NCBI GenBank assembly: GCA_029857925.1
Contig: JAOUGF010000018.1
Location: 1-12,765, forward strand
DNA: 12,765 nt
Source of the DNA: Gammaproteobacteria bacterium
GTDB taxonomy: Bacteria; Pseudomonadota; Gammaproteobacteria; S012-40
Reading direction: 5' to 3'
Below, piece after piece: positions 6,258 to 12,765 of this stretch. The notes below the pieces were generated by a model. It made no database searches. It was not told the origin of the DNA and worked only from the letters and a program-made list of their open reading frames with translations. Position 1 is the first letter of the stretch. Each line of letters starts with the position of its first letter. The translations under genes were made by a program, and so were the position numbers.

Positions 6258-7625
6258 ATGCAACCGAGAGACGTCAAAACCATAGCCGACGCTAAGCAGA
6301 TTGTTCAGGAACGCAATCTCCAACATATAAAAGTTGGGGCCTATGATGTGGATGGCGTTTTACGCGGCAAATACATGTCGCGGGAAAAATTTTTCTCATC
6401 GCTGGACAATGGTTTTGGCTTTTGCGATGTTGTATTGGGTTGGGATTCCAAAGACCAACTCTATGACAACGTGCGATATACCGGCTGGCACACCGGTTAT
6501 CCCGATGCACCTGCACGTATCATAGCGGATAGTTGCCGAGAACTGTATTATGAAGAAAACGGATTGTTGTTTCTCGCCGAATTTGCAGACAAGGCGGAAC
6601 CGATTTGTCCACGCGGAACGCTGCGCCGCGTTATCGAACGCGCACAGGCTATGGGGCTAGACCCCTACTGCGCGTTTGAATATGAATTCGTAGTATTTAG
6701 AGAAACCCGGGCATCGGTACGCGAAAAAAATTTTCGTAACCTAACACCTTTAGCGCCGGGATATTTTGGCTATTCGGTATTGCGCAATTCCGTTGACATC
6801 GAAATTTATCATGAGATATTAAAAATCAGCGAAGCCATGGATTTCCCGCTTGAAGGTCTGCATGAAGAAACCGGCGCAGGCGTTCTTGAAGCGGCCATAG
6901 GAGTAGATCGTGCACTGTCCGCTGCCGACAAGGCAGCGCTGTTTAAAACATTCACTAAAGTTGCATGTCAACGCAATAACCTGATGGCAACCTTCATGGC
7001 GAAATGGTCGCCCCAATGGCCGGGCCAAGGGGGACACCTGCACATGTCACTGAAAAATCCAACAGGTAAGGGTTTGTTTCACGACCAGAACGCTCCGTTT
7101 GGTATGAGTGACACTATGCGGAAATTCGTCGCCGGTCAGCTAAAATATATGCCCGAACTACTAGCCATGGTGGCCCCCACAATAAATTCATATACCAGGC
7201 TCGTCCCCGGTTACTGGGCACCCACGACGGCTACTTGGGGTGTAGAGAATAGAACCTGCGCATTGCGCGTTATACCCGGCGGTGAAAAGTCGCAGCGGGT
7301 GGAATATCGTGTCGCGGCGGCGGATGCAAATCCTTACATCATACTTGCAGCGGCATTGGCCTCTGGACTGCAAGGCATTGAAGATGACGCAACGCTAGAA
7401 GCACCGGTAGTGGGGAGCGCGTACACGCTGCAACTTCCGGATGAAAAACGCCTGCCGTCTGCGCTTTGGGAGGCCGCCCAACGATTGAAGGCCTCGGCCA
7501 TGGCAAGACGGTGGTTCGGCGAGCCCTTTGTAGAACATTTCGCCGCGAGTCGGGAGTGGGAAGAACGAGAATTCCGACGCGCAATCACAGACTGGGAATT
7601 GGATCGCTATTTCGAGATTATATAA
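6258..7625 (+). CDS. Glutamine synthetase-like gamma-glutamyl-amine ligase (PuuA/IpuC-like)
   Basis: 455 residues. The N-terminal beta-grasp domain (about 20-110) is followed by the glutamine synthetase catalytic domain. Visible active-site elements are FEYEF with metal ligands Glu141/Glu143, LHEETGAG (201-208), Glu211, GGHLHMSL with His260, NSYTRLVPGYWAP (310-322) with Arg314, ATWGVENRT (325-333) and RVEYR (347-351). All substrate and metal residues of the fold look intact. The adenylylation loop of ordinary GlnA is not recognisable. The product is expected to ligate glutamate to an amine using ATP, as PuuA (putrescine) and IpuC (isopropylamine) do. AGGAG at 6241-6245 sits 12 nt before the ATG, longer than usual. 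The stop overlaps the next ATG (TAATG), so it is the first gene of a three-gene operon. The amine is unknown; an amino alcohol is favoured by the neighbours. Confidence 0.9.
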   Translation: MQPRDVKTIADAKQIVQERNLQHIKVGAYDVDGVLRGKYMSREKFFSSLDNGFGFCDVVLGWDSKDQLYDNVRYTGWHTGYPDAPARIIADSCRELYYEENGLLFLAEFADKAEPICPRGTLRRVIERAQAMGLDPYCAFEYEFVVFRETRASVREKNFRNLTPLAPGYFGYSVLRNSVDIEIYHEILKISEAMDFPLEGLHEETGAGVLEAAIGVDRALSAADKAALFKTFTKVACQRNNLMATFMAKWSPQWPGQGGHLHMSLKNPTGKGLFHDQNAPFGMSDTMRKFVAGQLKYMPELLAMVAPTINSYTRLVPGYWAPTTATWGVENRTCALRVIPGGEKSQRVEYRVAAADANPYIILAAALASGLQGIEDDATLEAPVVGSAYTLQLPDEKRLPSALWEAAQRLKASAMARRWFGEPFVEHFAASREWEEREFRRAITDWELDRYFEII

Positions 7626-9025
7626 TGGACAGTAAAACGTTCGATGTCATCTCTCCTGTTGACGACCGCGTATATATCCAACGCAACTATGCGTCGCCGC
7701 AACAAATCCAACGTGTATTCGAACAAGCGCAGTGTGCTCTGAAGCTCTGGCGGCGCACGCCGCTCGACGAGCGCATCGCGCTGTGCGCAAGAATAATTGA
7801 TTATTTCATTGCAAACAAAGCATTAATCGCCGAGGAAGTCACTTGGTCGATGGGTCGTCCGATAAAATTCAGTGCTGGCGAAGTCAACGGTTTCATCGAG
7901 CGCGCGCGCGCGATGTTGCAAATTGCGCCGCAAAAATTGCGCACTTTAGACGCACCTCTTCTCGATAATTTTAAGCGTTATATTTCGCGCGAACCGTTGG
8001 GGGTCGTATTTTCTTTAACCCCTTGGAATTATCCCTACTTGACTGCGGTAAACGCAATAATTCCCGCCTTGGTTGCGGGTAATGCGGTGATTATGAAGGC
8101 CTCCGCACAAACACCTCTTACAGCGGAACGTATTGTGAGCGCATGTGCAGCGGCAGGGCTACCGGAAGGTGTGATGCAATCACTGCATCTAGATCATAAA
8201 CATACAGAAAACATACTCAAAAAGGCTGATCTTAATTACGTAAGTTTTACTGGCTCGGTTACGGGAGGTCAGGCCGTAGAACGGGCATTGACAGGACGAT
8301 TTATCGAATCGAGTTTAGAATTGGGTGGTAAGGATCCTGCGTATGTGCGCTTGGACGCGGATTTTGACCATGCCGTTACCAACTTAGTCGATGGCGCTTT
8401 TTTCAATTCCGGGCAATCATGCTGTGGTGTTGAGCGGATCTATGTTGACCAATCGATATATGCGGATTTTGTTGACGCCTATGTCGCGGAAGTTAAAAAA
8501 TATCGTCTGGACGATCCCACACAGCAAGAGACGACGCTAGGGCCCATGGTGCGGAAAAAAGCCGCCGATCACGTGCGTCAACAGATACGTGCAGCGCTGA
8601 AACAAGGTGCACAGGCCTTGGTTGACACTCAGTATTTTATCAAAGATACAGGACGTGGCTGCTACCTCGCCCCTCAAGTCCTCGTGAACGTAAACCACGA
8701 CATGAGCGTAATGCAGGATGAGAGCTTCGGGCCCATCGTAGGTATTATGTCGGTAAAAAACGATGAACAGGCTATCGCGATGATGAATGACAGCCACTAT
8801 GGTTTAACCGCCGCGATTTGGACGCAAGATATCGTGCAAGCCGAGCACATCGGTCAAGCGCTGCACACTGGAACTGTGTTCATGAATCGCTGTGACTACC
8901 TGGATCCCTATCTCGCATGGACAGGGGTGCGCGACTCCGGCCGCGGATGCAGTCTTTCTGAAATCGGCTATGAACGCCTCACGCGTCCTAAATCATTTCA
9001 TTTGCGACTTAACACCCGGGGTTAA
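7625..9025 (+). CDS. NAD(P)-dependent aldehyde dehydrogenase
   Basis: 466 residues, a complete non-acylating aldehyde dehydrogenase related in length and pattern to succinate-semialdehyde dehydrogenases of the Sad/YneI type. Visible residues are Asn135 in TPWNYPYL, Lys158 in IMKAS, the cofactor loop FTGSVTGG (208-215), general base Glu232 in LELGGKDP, catalytic Cys266 in NSGQSCCGVERIYV and Glu366 in DESFGP. The start is the ATG of a TAATG overlap with the ligase gene; the frame stays open upstream but only as a shadow inside that gene. It should oxidise an aldehyde to the acid. In this operon the likely substrate is a gamma-glutamyl aminoaldehyde made by the alcohol dehydrogenase, matching the PuuC step. 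Family certain, substrate inferred. Confidence 0.92.
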   Translation: MDSKTFDVISPVDDRVYIQRNYASPQQIQRVFEQAQCALKLWRRTPLDERIALCARIIDYFIANKALIAEEVTWSMGRPIKFSAGEVNGFIERARAMLQIAPQKLRTLDAPLLDNFKRYISREPLGVVFSLTPWNYPYLTAVNAIIPALVAGNAVIMKASAQTPLTAERIVSACAAAGLPEGVMQSLHLDHKHTENILKKADLNYVSFTGSVTGGQAVERALTGRFIESSLELGGKDPAYVRLDADFDHAVTNLVDGAFFNSGQSCCGVERIYVDQSIYADFVDAYVAEVKKYRLDDPTQQETTLGPMVRKKAADHVRQQIRAALKQGAQALVDTQYFIKDTGRGCYLAPQVLVNVNHDMSVMQDESFGPIVGIMSVKNDEQAIAMMNDSHYGLTAAIWTQDIVQAEHIGQALHTGTVFMNRCDYLDPYLAWTGVRDSGRGCSLSEIGYERLTRPKSFHLRLNTRG

Positions 9026-9030
9026 CCACG

Positions 9031-10203
9031 ATGCCTAATGCAAGCTATTTTGGAAATTGGAATTACCCGACGGCCATACGCTTCGGCACGGGACGAATTA
9101 AAGAGTTGCCAACAATCGCGCGACAACAATATATCCATCACCCCTTGTTAGTGACCGACCAAGGGTTGGTGCGTCTTCCTATTTTTGCATTGGTATGCGG
9201 CATATTAAACGACGCCAAAATTTCTTATACAGTATATTCCGACATTAAACCCAACCCCACCGGAAAAAATGTAGAAGACGGCGTTAATGCATATCATCAG
9301 GCTAAGTGTGACGGCATCATCGCATTGGGAGGTGGCAGCGCACTGGACGCAGCGAAAGCCATCGCGTTAATGGTGGGCCAAAAGCGTTCCCTCTGGGATT
9401 TTGAGGACGTTGGAGACAACTGGACACTTGTAAATGCCGAGGGTATCGCGCGTTGCATCGCTATCCCGACCACCGCAGGTACCGGGTCCGAGGTCGGTCG
9501 CGCCTCGGTCATCACGTCAGAGGTTGAACACCGCAAGGTCATTATTTTTCACCCTCTCATGTTACCACCTGTGGTTATCGCTGATCCTGAATTAACACTA
9601 AACCTGCCACCGCACGTAACTGCCGCCACCGGCATGGACGCCTTATCGCACTGTCTGGAGGCATATTGCGCTCCAACGTTTCATCCTATCGCGGATGGCA
9701 TTGCAATGGAGGGGATGCGTTTAGTGAAAGAATGGCTCGTCGTCGCTCATCATGAACCCCACAACATTGCAGCGCGCGCGCACATGTTGGTCGCCTCAAC
9801 TATGGGCGCAACCGCGTTTCAAAAAGGCCTGGGTGCAATGCACGCGCTTGCCCATCCACTGGGGGCGCATTACGATGCCCACCACGGCTTACTCAATGCG
9901 ATACTTATGCCCTATGTTTTGGTGGCGAATGCGCCTGCCATAGAAGAAAAAATGACACGTTTGGCTGCATTTTTAGGCATTAAGGGCAAGGGCACAAGCG
10001 TTATCATAAGATGGGTGGAAGAGCTGCGCCTGCAACTAAAGATTCCACATACGCTTAAGGAAATCGGCATAGACAGCGATGGCGCAGAACAAATCGCAAG
10101 CGCTGCAGTACATGATCCTTCGGCGGGTGGAAATCCGATCTCATTTGACCACGATCAATACCGTGCGTTATTTCTACACGCACTGACGGGCACGCGCAAA
10201 TGA
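9031..10203 (+). CDS. Iron-containing (group III) alcohol dehydrogenase
   Basis: 390 residues, normal length for the family. The N-terminal nucleotide-binding half carries GGGSALDAAK (100-109) and IPTTAGTGSEVGRASVIT (145-162). The metal ligands of the FucO type are all present: Asp203 and His207 in GMDALSHCLEAY, His271 in MHALAHPLGA and His285 in DAHHGLLNAI. It lies 5 nt after the aldehyde dehydrogenase stop, with GGGG upstream of its ATG, so it is the last gene of the operon. It interconverts an alcohol and an aldehyde with NAD(P)H. It occupies the place where a Puu-type pathway has an amine oxidase (PuuB), which points to an amino alcohol rather than a diamine as the substrate; that is inference. 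A MITE-like element starts 4 nt after its stop. Confidence 0.93.
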   Translation: MPNASYFGNWNYPTAIRFGTGRIKELPTIARQQYIHHPLLVTDQGLVRLPIFALVCGILNDAKISYTVYSDIKPNPTGKNVEDGVNAYHQAKCDGIIALGGGSALDAAKAIALMVGQKRSLWDFEDVGDNWTLVNAEGIARCIAIPTTAGTGSEVGRASVITSEVEHRKVIIFHPLMLPPVVIADPELTLNLPPHVTAATGMDALSHCLEAYCAPTFHPIADGIAMEGMRLVKEWLVVAHHEPHNIAARAHMLVASTMGATAFQKGLGAMHALAHPLGAHYDAHHGLLNAILMPYVLVANAPAIEEKMTRLAAFLGIKGKGTSVIIRWVEELRLQLKIPHTLKEIGIDSDGAEQIASAAVHDPSAGGNPISFDHDQYRALFLHALTGTRK

Positions 10204-10207
10204 TTGA

Positions 10208-10349
10208 AGGGAACCTCTAAAAATTCGCTGCGCGGCGCATCGCGTCGTTGAAAAGGGTCGAGAAATGCTCATTTGTTCCGTGTAAACTGCGCTCTTTCAC
10301 CCCTTTCCGCCTAGCGCTGTATCCCCTGATCGAATTTTAGAGGTTCCCT
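10208..10349. mobile_element. MITE-like inverted-repeat element, 142 bp
   Basis: The terminal inverted repeats are AGGGAACCTCTAAAAATTCG (10208-10227) and its near-perfect reverse complement at 10331-10349, differing by one A/T in the homopolymer. The interior is also an imperfect palindrome: a GAAAAGGG-containing stretch of the left half mirrors a CCCCTTTC-containing stretch of the right half. There is no ORF that could be a transposase and no clear target-site duplication. It separates the convergent alcohol dehydrogenase and GGDEF genes and could fold into a transcript-ending hairpin for both. Its right end codes for the tail of the GGDEF fragment. Confidence 0.65.
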
Positions 10350-10859
10350 AGATATACGAACTTGATTTCTACCTTGCGCCTTTGCCGCATAACACGCAGT
10401 GTCCACCACGTGCATTACATCTTTTAGTTCCCCGCTTATCGCTGTTATTGCAACTACGCCAACACTCGCACCAACATCAAACACCCTCCCATCCCACTTA
10501 AATTGAAAACCGTCAATCGTCTTTCTCATGCGCTCAGCGAATTCCACGGCTATACTCAAATCACAATCTTCTAGTAGCAGACCGAATTCATCACCGCCCA
10601 GTCGACCGAATGTGTCAGACTCACGTCGTATCGTGCCCAGTTGGAGGGCAATTTGGCGCAGCAACTCATCTCCGGCGCTATGGCCGCTACTATCATTGAC
10701 CAATTTGAATCGATCAAGATCGATAAAGCACAACGCATGCTGACGATTATTAAATTTCGCGCTGTCTATCGCACGCTGTAGGCGACTTTCGAATTCAACA
10801 CGATTTACAAGCCCGGTGAGATGATCATGTGCCGCCAGATAGGCCATGTGTTTCGCCAT
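10311..10859 (-). CDS. GGDEF (diguanylate cyclase) domain fragment, cut off from its sensor part
   Basis: 182 residues forming a nearly bare GGDEF domain that would make cyclic di-GMP. Motifs are AHDHLTGLVNR (10-20), FIDLDRFK with metal ligand Asp47, the inhibitory-site pattern RESD (79-82) five residues before GGDEF (88-92), and DTACYAAKAQGRNQV (153-167). Its ATG has no Shine-Dalgarno and overlaps the upstream ORF by 35 nt. Removing one copy of a 16-bp tandem repeat joins it in frame to the GAF-PAS-PAS ORF, so it is the C-terminal part of a frameshifted gene. Residues 171-182 and the stop come from an inserted inverted-repeat element, so the original end is also lost. Many relatives carry an EAL domain after GGDEF; whether this one did cannot be seen. 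Any translation probably relies on reinitiation. Confidence 0.82.
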   Translation of the reverse strand: MAKHMAYLAAHDHLTGLVNRVEFESRLQRAIDSAKFNNRQHALCFIDLDRFKLVNDSSGHSAGDELLRQIALQLGTIRRESDTFGRLGGDEFGLLLEDCDLSIAVEFAERMRKTIDGFQFKWDGRVFDVGASVGVVAITAISGELKDVMHVVDTACYAAKAQGRNQVRISREPLKFDQGIQR

Positions 10860-12363
10860 TTTGCGCGCATGACTTACATCGTGTATGACTTACATCGTGT
10901 ATGACTGTCACCGTCCCTATTGCTTTGCCCGCTGAATCTCTGATCGGTGAAATGGACATCTCGACGCCGACACGCAACCCATCGCTTTTTATAACTGCCA
11001 AGTGTTCTGTCAATTCTAATTCTGTATTTGAACTCAGACATGCCTTAACTGGGTTGTCGATGGGCGCGTCGGTATATTCATCTACAATTCTCAGCACATC
11101 ACATATCGGCTTTCCGCGTGCGAGTTCTCTGGAAACTTCGACAAGCGTTTCACCTGCGGGATTGAGTTCTTTAACGTATCCTTTTATGTCCGTCGTGATC
11201 ACCGCTTCACCAATGGACCGTAGCGTTATTTCCGCATGCTCCTTAGCTTCCCGCAACGCTTCTTGAGCGGCCTTGCGCGCCCTTATATCGCGCACGAACG
11301 CTTGTATGACTGGCCGACCCACGATGGTTAATCGGTTCATATTGATTTCTACGGGGATATATATTCCACTGACATCACTCATTTCGCTTTCAAATGTGAT
11401 CGCGGAATCGAATGTACTTTTCGCGGAGTAGTCGTGGAGTTTATCGGTAAATTCAGGATTAAACAGACCTTCAAAGTCCCGTCCGTTGAGAAACTGATCC
11501 GGATAACCGAATAGTTTTGATACCGCTCTATTGCTCTCTACGATGCGATAATCATTGTCGATGACAAATATCGCCGACGGCGCCATTTCAACCAATCGTT
11601 GAAACCGGTGTTCGAGTTGAATGCGTGATTTGTGTAATATTTGCGTGTGCACGGCGAGCGCGGCCACCGCAGCCAAGCCTTCCAGCACGGAATAATCACG
11701 TGATGTAAATTCTTGATGAACGTGCTGCATCATTGTCATCAAAATTCCGATAGGTCTTTTGTCTATGATTAAAGGCGTGGCAATACCTGAACGTGCATTG
11801 AATATTTTACGTATCCGCTGACTTACGCGCGGATCGTGTATAACATCCGTAATTCCGACCGTATGTCCTGAGTTAAATGCGATCGTGGAAAGAGCGCTTT
11901 CCGTCAACGGGATACGAAAGTAGCCATCCGCATGGTAGGGTTGACGATCCGTTGCGACACCCACCAACTCTTTGCCCTCATCATCGAGTAATTCAATCAC
12001 TGATGTATCACCACCGAAGGCTTGCTGACACGTCTCCAAAGTCAGCGTAAAGGCCTCCTCAAGTGTAGCAACACTCGCGCCCCCGGCAAGAATCGCATTG
12101 CTAACTTGCAAAATTTTCTGCTGAATGTGGAAGTCGTCACGTAACCGATGGTATCGCTCCACGAGCGCCGAATCCGACCGTTCTTGCATGGTAGCGGTGT
12201 GGTCAAGGCGGCTGAAAATAGCCGTATTTTTCGCTGTTGTCATGACGTGACCGGTAGAATGACGACGACGCGTTTGAACTAAAATAAAATAACGCGCACC
12301 CACCCAGAAAAAGATGATGGAAATAATTACAAACAGGAAATCTAGAGCATAAAACACCAACAA
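10825..12363 (-). CDS. Membrane-anchored GAF-PAS-PAS sensor, N-terminal part of a frameshifted diguanylate cyclase
   Basis: 512 residues as read. One membrane helix (about 5-28), a basic stretch, then a helical linker, a GAF domain (about 85-242), PAS1 (about 252-365; EMAPSAIFVIDNDYRIVESN) and PAS2 (about 375-493; SIGEAVITTDIKGYVKELNPAGETLVEVS). After VIHDVSH (487-493) the frame changes and the protein ends in 19 unrelated residues. Skipping one 16-bp repeat gives VSHARKMAKHMAYLAAHD and continues into the GGDEF domain. The start is uncertain: TTG at 12363, TTG at 12360 or GTG at 12357, with GAGAGG 5, 8 or 11 nt upstream. The intact ancestor would be a cytoplasmically sensing, membrane-tethered cyclic di-GMP synthase. 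As sequenced, sensing and catalysis are uncoupled. Confidence 0.85.
   Translation of the reverse strand: MLVFYALDFLFVIISIIFFWVGARYFILVQTRRRHSTGHVMTTAKNTAIFSRLDHTATMQERSDSALVERYHRLRDDFHIQQKILQVSNAILAGGASVATLEEAFTLTLETCQQAFGGDTSVIELLDDEGKELVGVATDRQPYHADGYFRIPLTESALSTIAFNSGHTVGITDVIHDPRVSQRIRKIFNARSGIATPLIIDKRPIGILMTMMQHVHQEFTSRDYSVLEGLAAVAALAVHTQILHKSRIQLEHRFQRLVEMAPSAIFVIDNDYRIVESNRAVSKLFGYPDQFLNGRDFEGLFNPEFTDKLHDYSAKSTFDSAITFESEMSDVSGIYIPVEINMNRLTIVGRPVIQAFVRDIRARKAAQEALREAKEHAEITLRSIGEAVITTDIKGYVKELNPAGETLVEVSRELARGKPICDVLRIVDEYTDAPIDNPVKACLSSNTELELTEHLAVIKSDGLRVGVEMSISPIRDSAGKAIGTVTVIHDVSHTRCKSCAQNGETHGLSGGT
10869..10906. repeat. 16-bp tandem duplication causing a frameshift
   Basis: The unit ATGACTTACATCGTGT is present twice in full (10869-10884, 10885-10900), followed by six further bases of a third copy. 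Deleting one unit gives an uninterrupted reading frame through the PAS2/GGDEF junction. Adding further units would bring a TAA into frame, so only loss of one unit repairs the gene. Confidence 0.92.
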
Positions 12364-12765
12364 TTCAACCTCTCGAGCGTAAGGTTCATGGCCCCGGCAC
12401 GCCTAGATCGGGCATCTAACAAGGTGTATTCGGCGTATTTTCCCTGAAAGTTAGGTTTATTAATGTTTTGCACGTCACAGTATCATAAGAAAGAGATATG
12501 CCCGGTCTATCCAATACGGCGGAATGATAAAGGACACGCCAGGCACTGGTCTGCGCCTGGAATAAACGCGTATAAACGTATGTTTTTATAAATATTTTAA
12601 TCCACCGCCTTGATTTCAAGTTTCAACAAACATGGATTTCGGCGATTTTATTGGTTTCTGGCTGCCATCCTCCCTGCCCTGGGTGCTACATTTTACACCC
12701 CTCTTTTACCACTTTTAACTCCCAGCGTTTCGAGCAACGCGACTTGCCAATTTATTGAGCACTGT
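12364..12765. other. Intergenic region at the right edge, no supported gene
   Basis: About 400 nt upstream of the GAF-PAS gene. I see a ribosome site (GAGAGG, 12375-12370) at its left end, an inverted repeat CCAGGC/GCCTGG (12539-12544, 12555-12560) and a weak GGGTG/CACCC dyad (12681-12685, 12696-12700) followed by CTCTTTT on the plus strand. No ORF has convincing codon use or motifs. Two minus-strand frames are open at the right edge for 16 to 23 codons and could be the tail of a gene outside the window. Confidence 0.5.

Noticed and set aside
7466..7624. Upstream extension of the aldehyde dehydrogenase frame
   Set aside because: It lies wholly inside the ligase gene in another frame; the TAATG overlap gives a start matching the family N-terminus.
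10825..10906. Programmed ribosomal frameshift joining the PAS and GGDEF parts
   Set aside because: No slippery heptamer is seen, and an exact 16-bp tandem duplication explains the frame change completely.
12539..12560. CCAGGC/GCCTGG hairpin as a terminator
   Set aside because: The stem is only six pairs with a ten-base loop, and there is no T-run on either strand.
12416..12619. Minus-strand open frame of 67 codons
   Set aside because: It has no family motif or ribosome site, lies in intergenic sequence, and has unusual composition.
12715..12765. Minus-strand frame open at the right edge ending LASRVARNAGS
   Set aside because: It could be the tail of a neighbouring gene, but 16 codons are too few to support, and a second frame is also open there.

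Overview
The window looks like a proteobacterial chromosome (beta- or gamma-proteobacterial style). The evidence is a NarX/NarL-type two-component pair, a GAF-PAS-PAS-GGDEF signalling protein, a Puu-like glutamine synthetase homologue, tightly packed operons with ATGA/TAATG overlaps, and a short palindromic MITE-like repeat. No rRNA, tRNA, CRISPR array or transposase gene was seen. The species cannot be named from sequence alone.

Left part, minus strand, in transcription order (right to left): a NarX-like membrane histidine kinase (3261-4943) overlaps by ATGA its NarL/FixJ-type response regulator (2584-3264). An unusually AT-rich 241-nt spacer (2343-2583) follows, carrying a promoter-like and operator-like arrangement. 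Next comes a thiamine-diphosphate (acetolactate-synthase-like) enzyme (546-2342, GTG start), coupled by ATGA overlap to a citrate-synthase/citryl-CoA-lyase-like protein that runs off the left edge (1-549).

Centre: a class I glutamine amidotransferase-type hydrolase (5237-5962, minus) diverges from a plus-strand operon of glutamine synthetase-like ligase (6258-7625), aldehyde dehydrogenase (7625-9025) and iron-containing alcohol dehydrogenase (9031-10203). The set reads as a gamma-glutamylation pathway related to the Puu putrescine pathway, with an alcohol dehydrogenase in place of the amine oxidase. The inferred route is ligation of glutamate to an amino alcohol, oxidation of alcohol to aldehyde to acid, then release of glutamate and an amino acid by the hydrolase. 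The substrate is not known.

Right part, minus strand: a GAF-PAS-PAS-GGDEF diguanylate cyclase gene is broken in two. A 16-bp tandem duplication (10869-10906) shifts the frame exactly at the PAS/GGDEF junction. A 142-bp inverted-repeat element (10208-10349), squeezed between this gene and the alcohol dehydrogenase gene, supplies the last 12 codons and the stop of the GGDEF fragment. The gene therefore carries two independent lesions. The last ~400 nt at the right edge hold no gene I can support.
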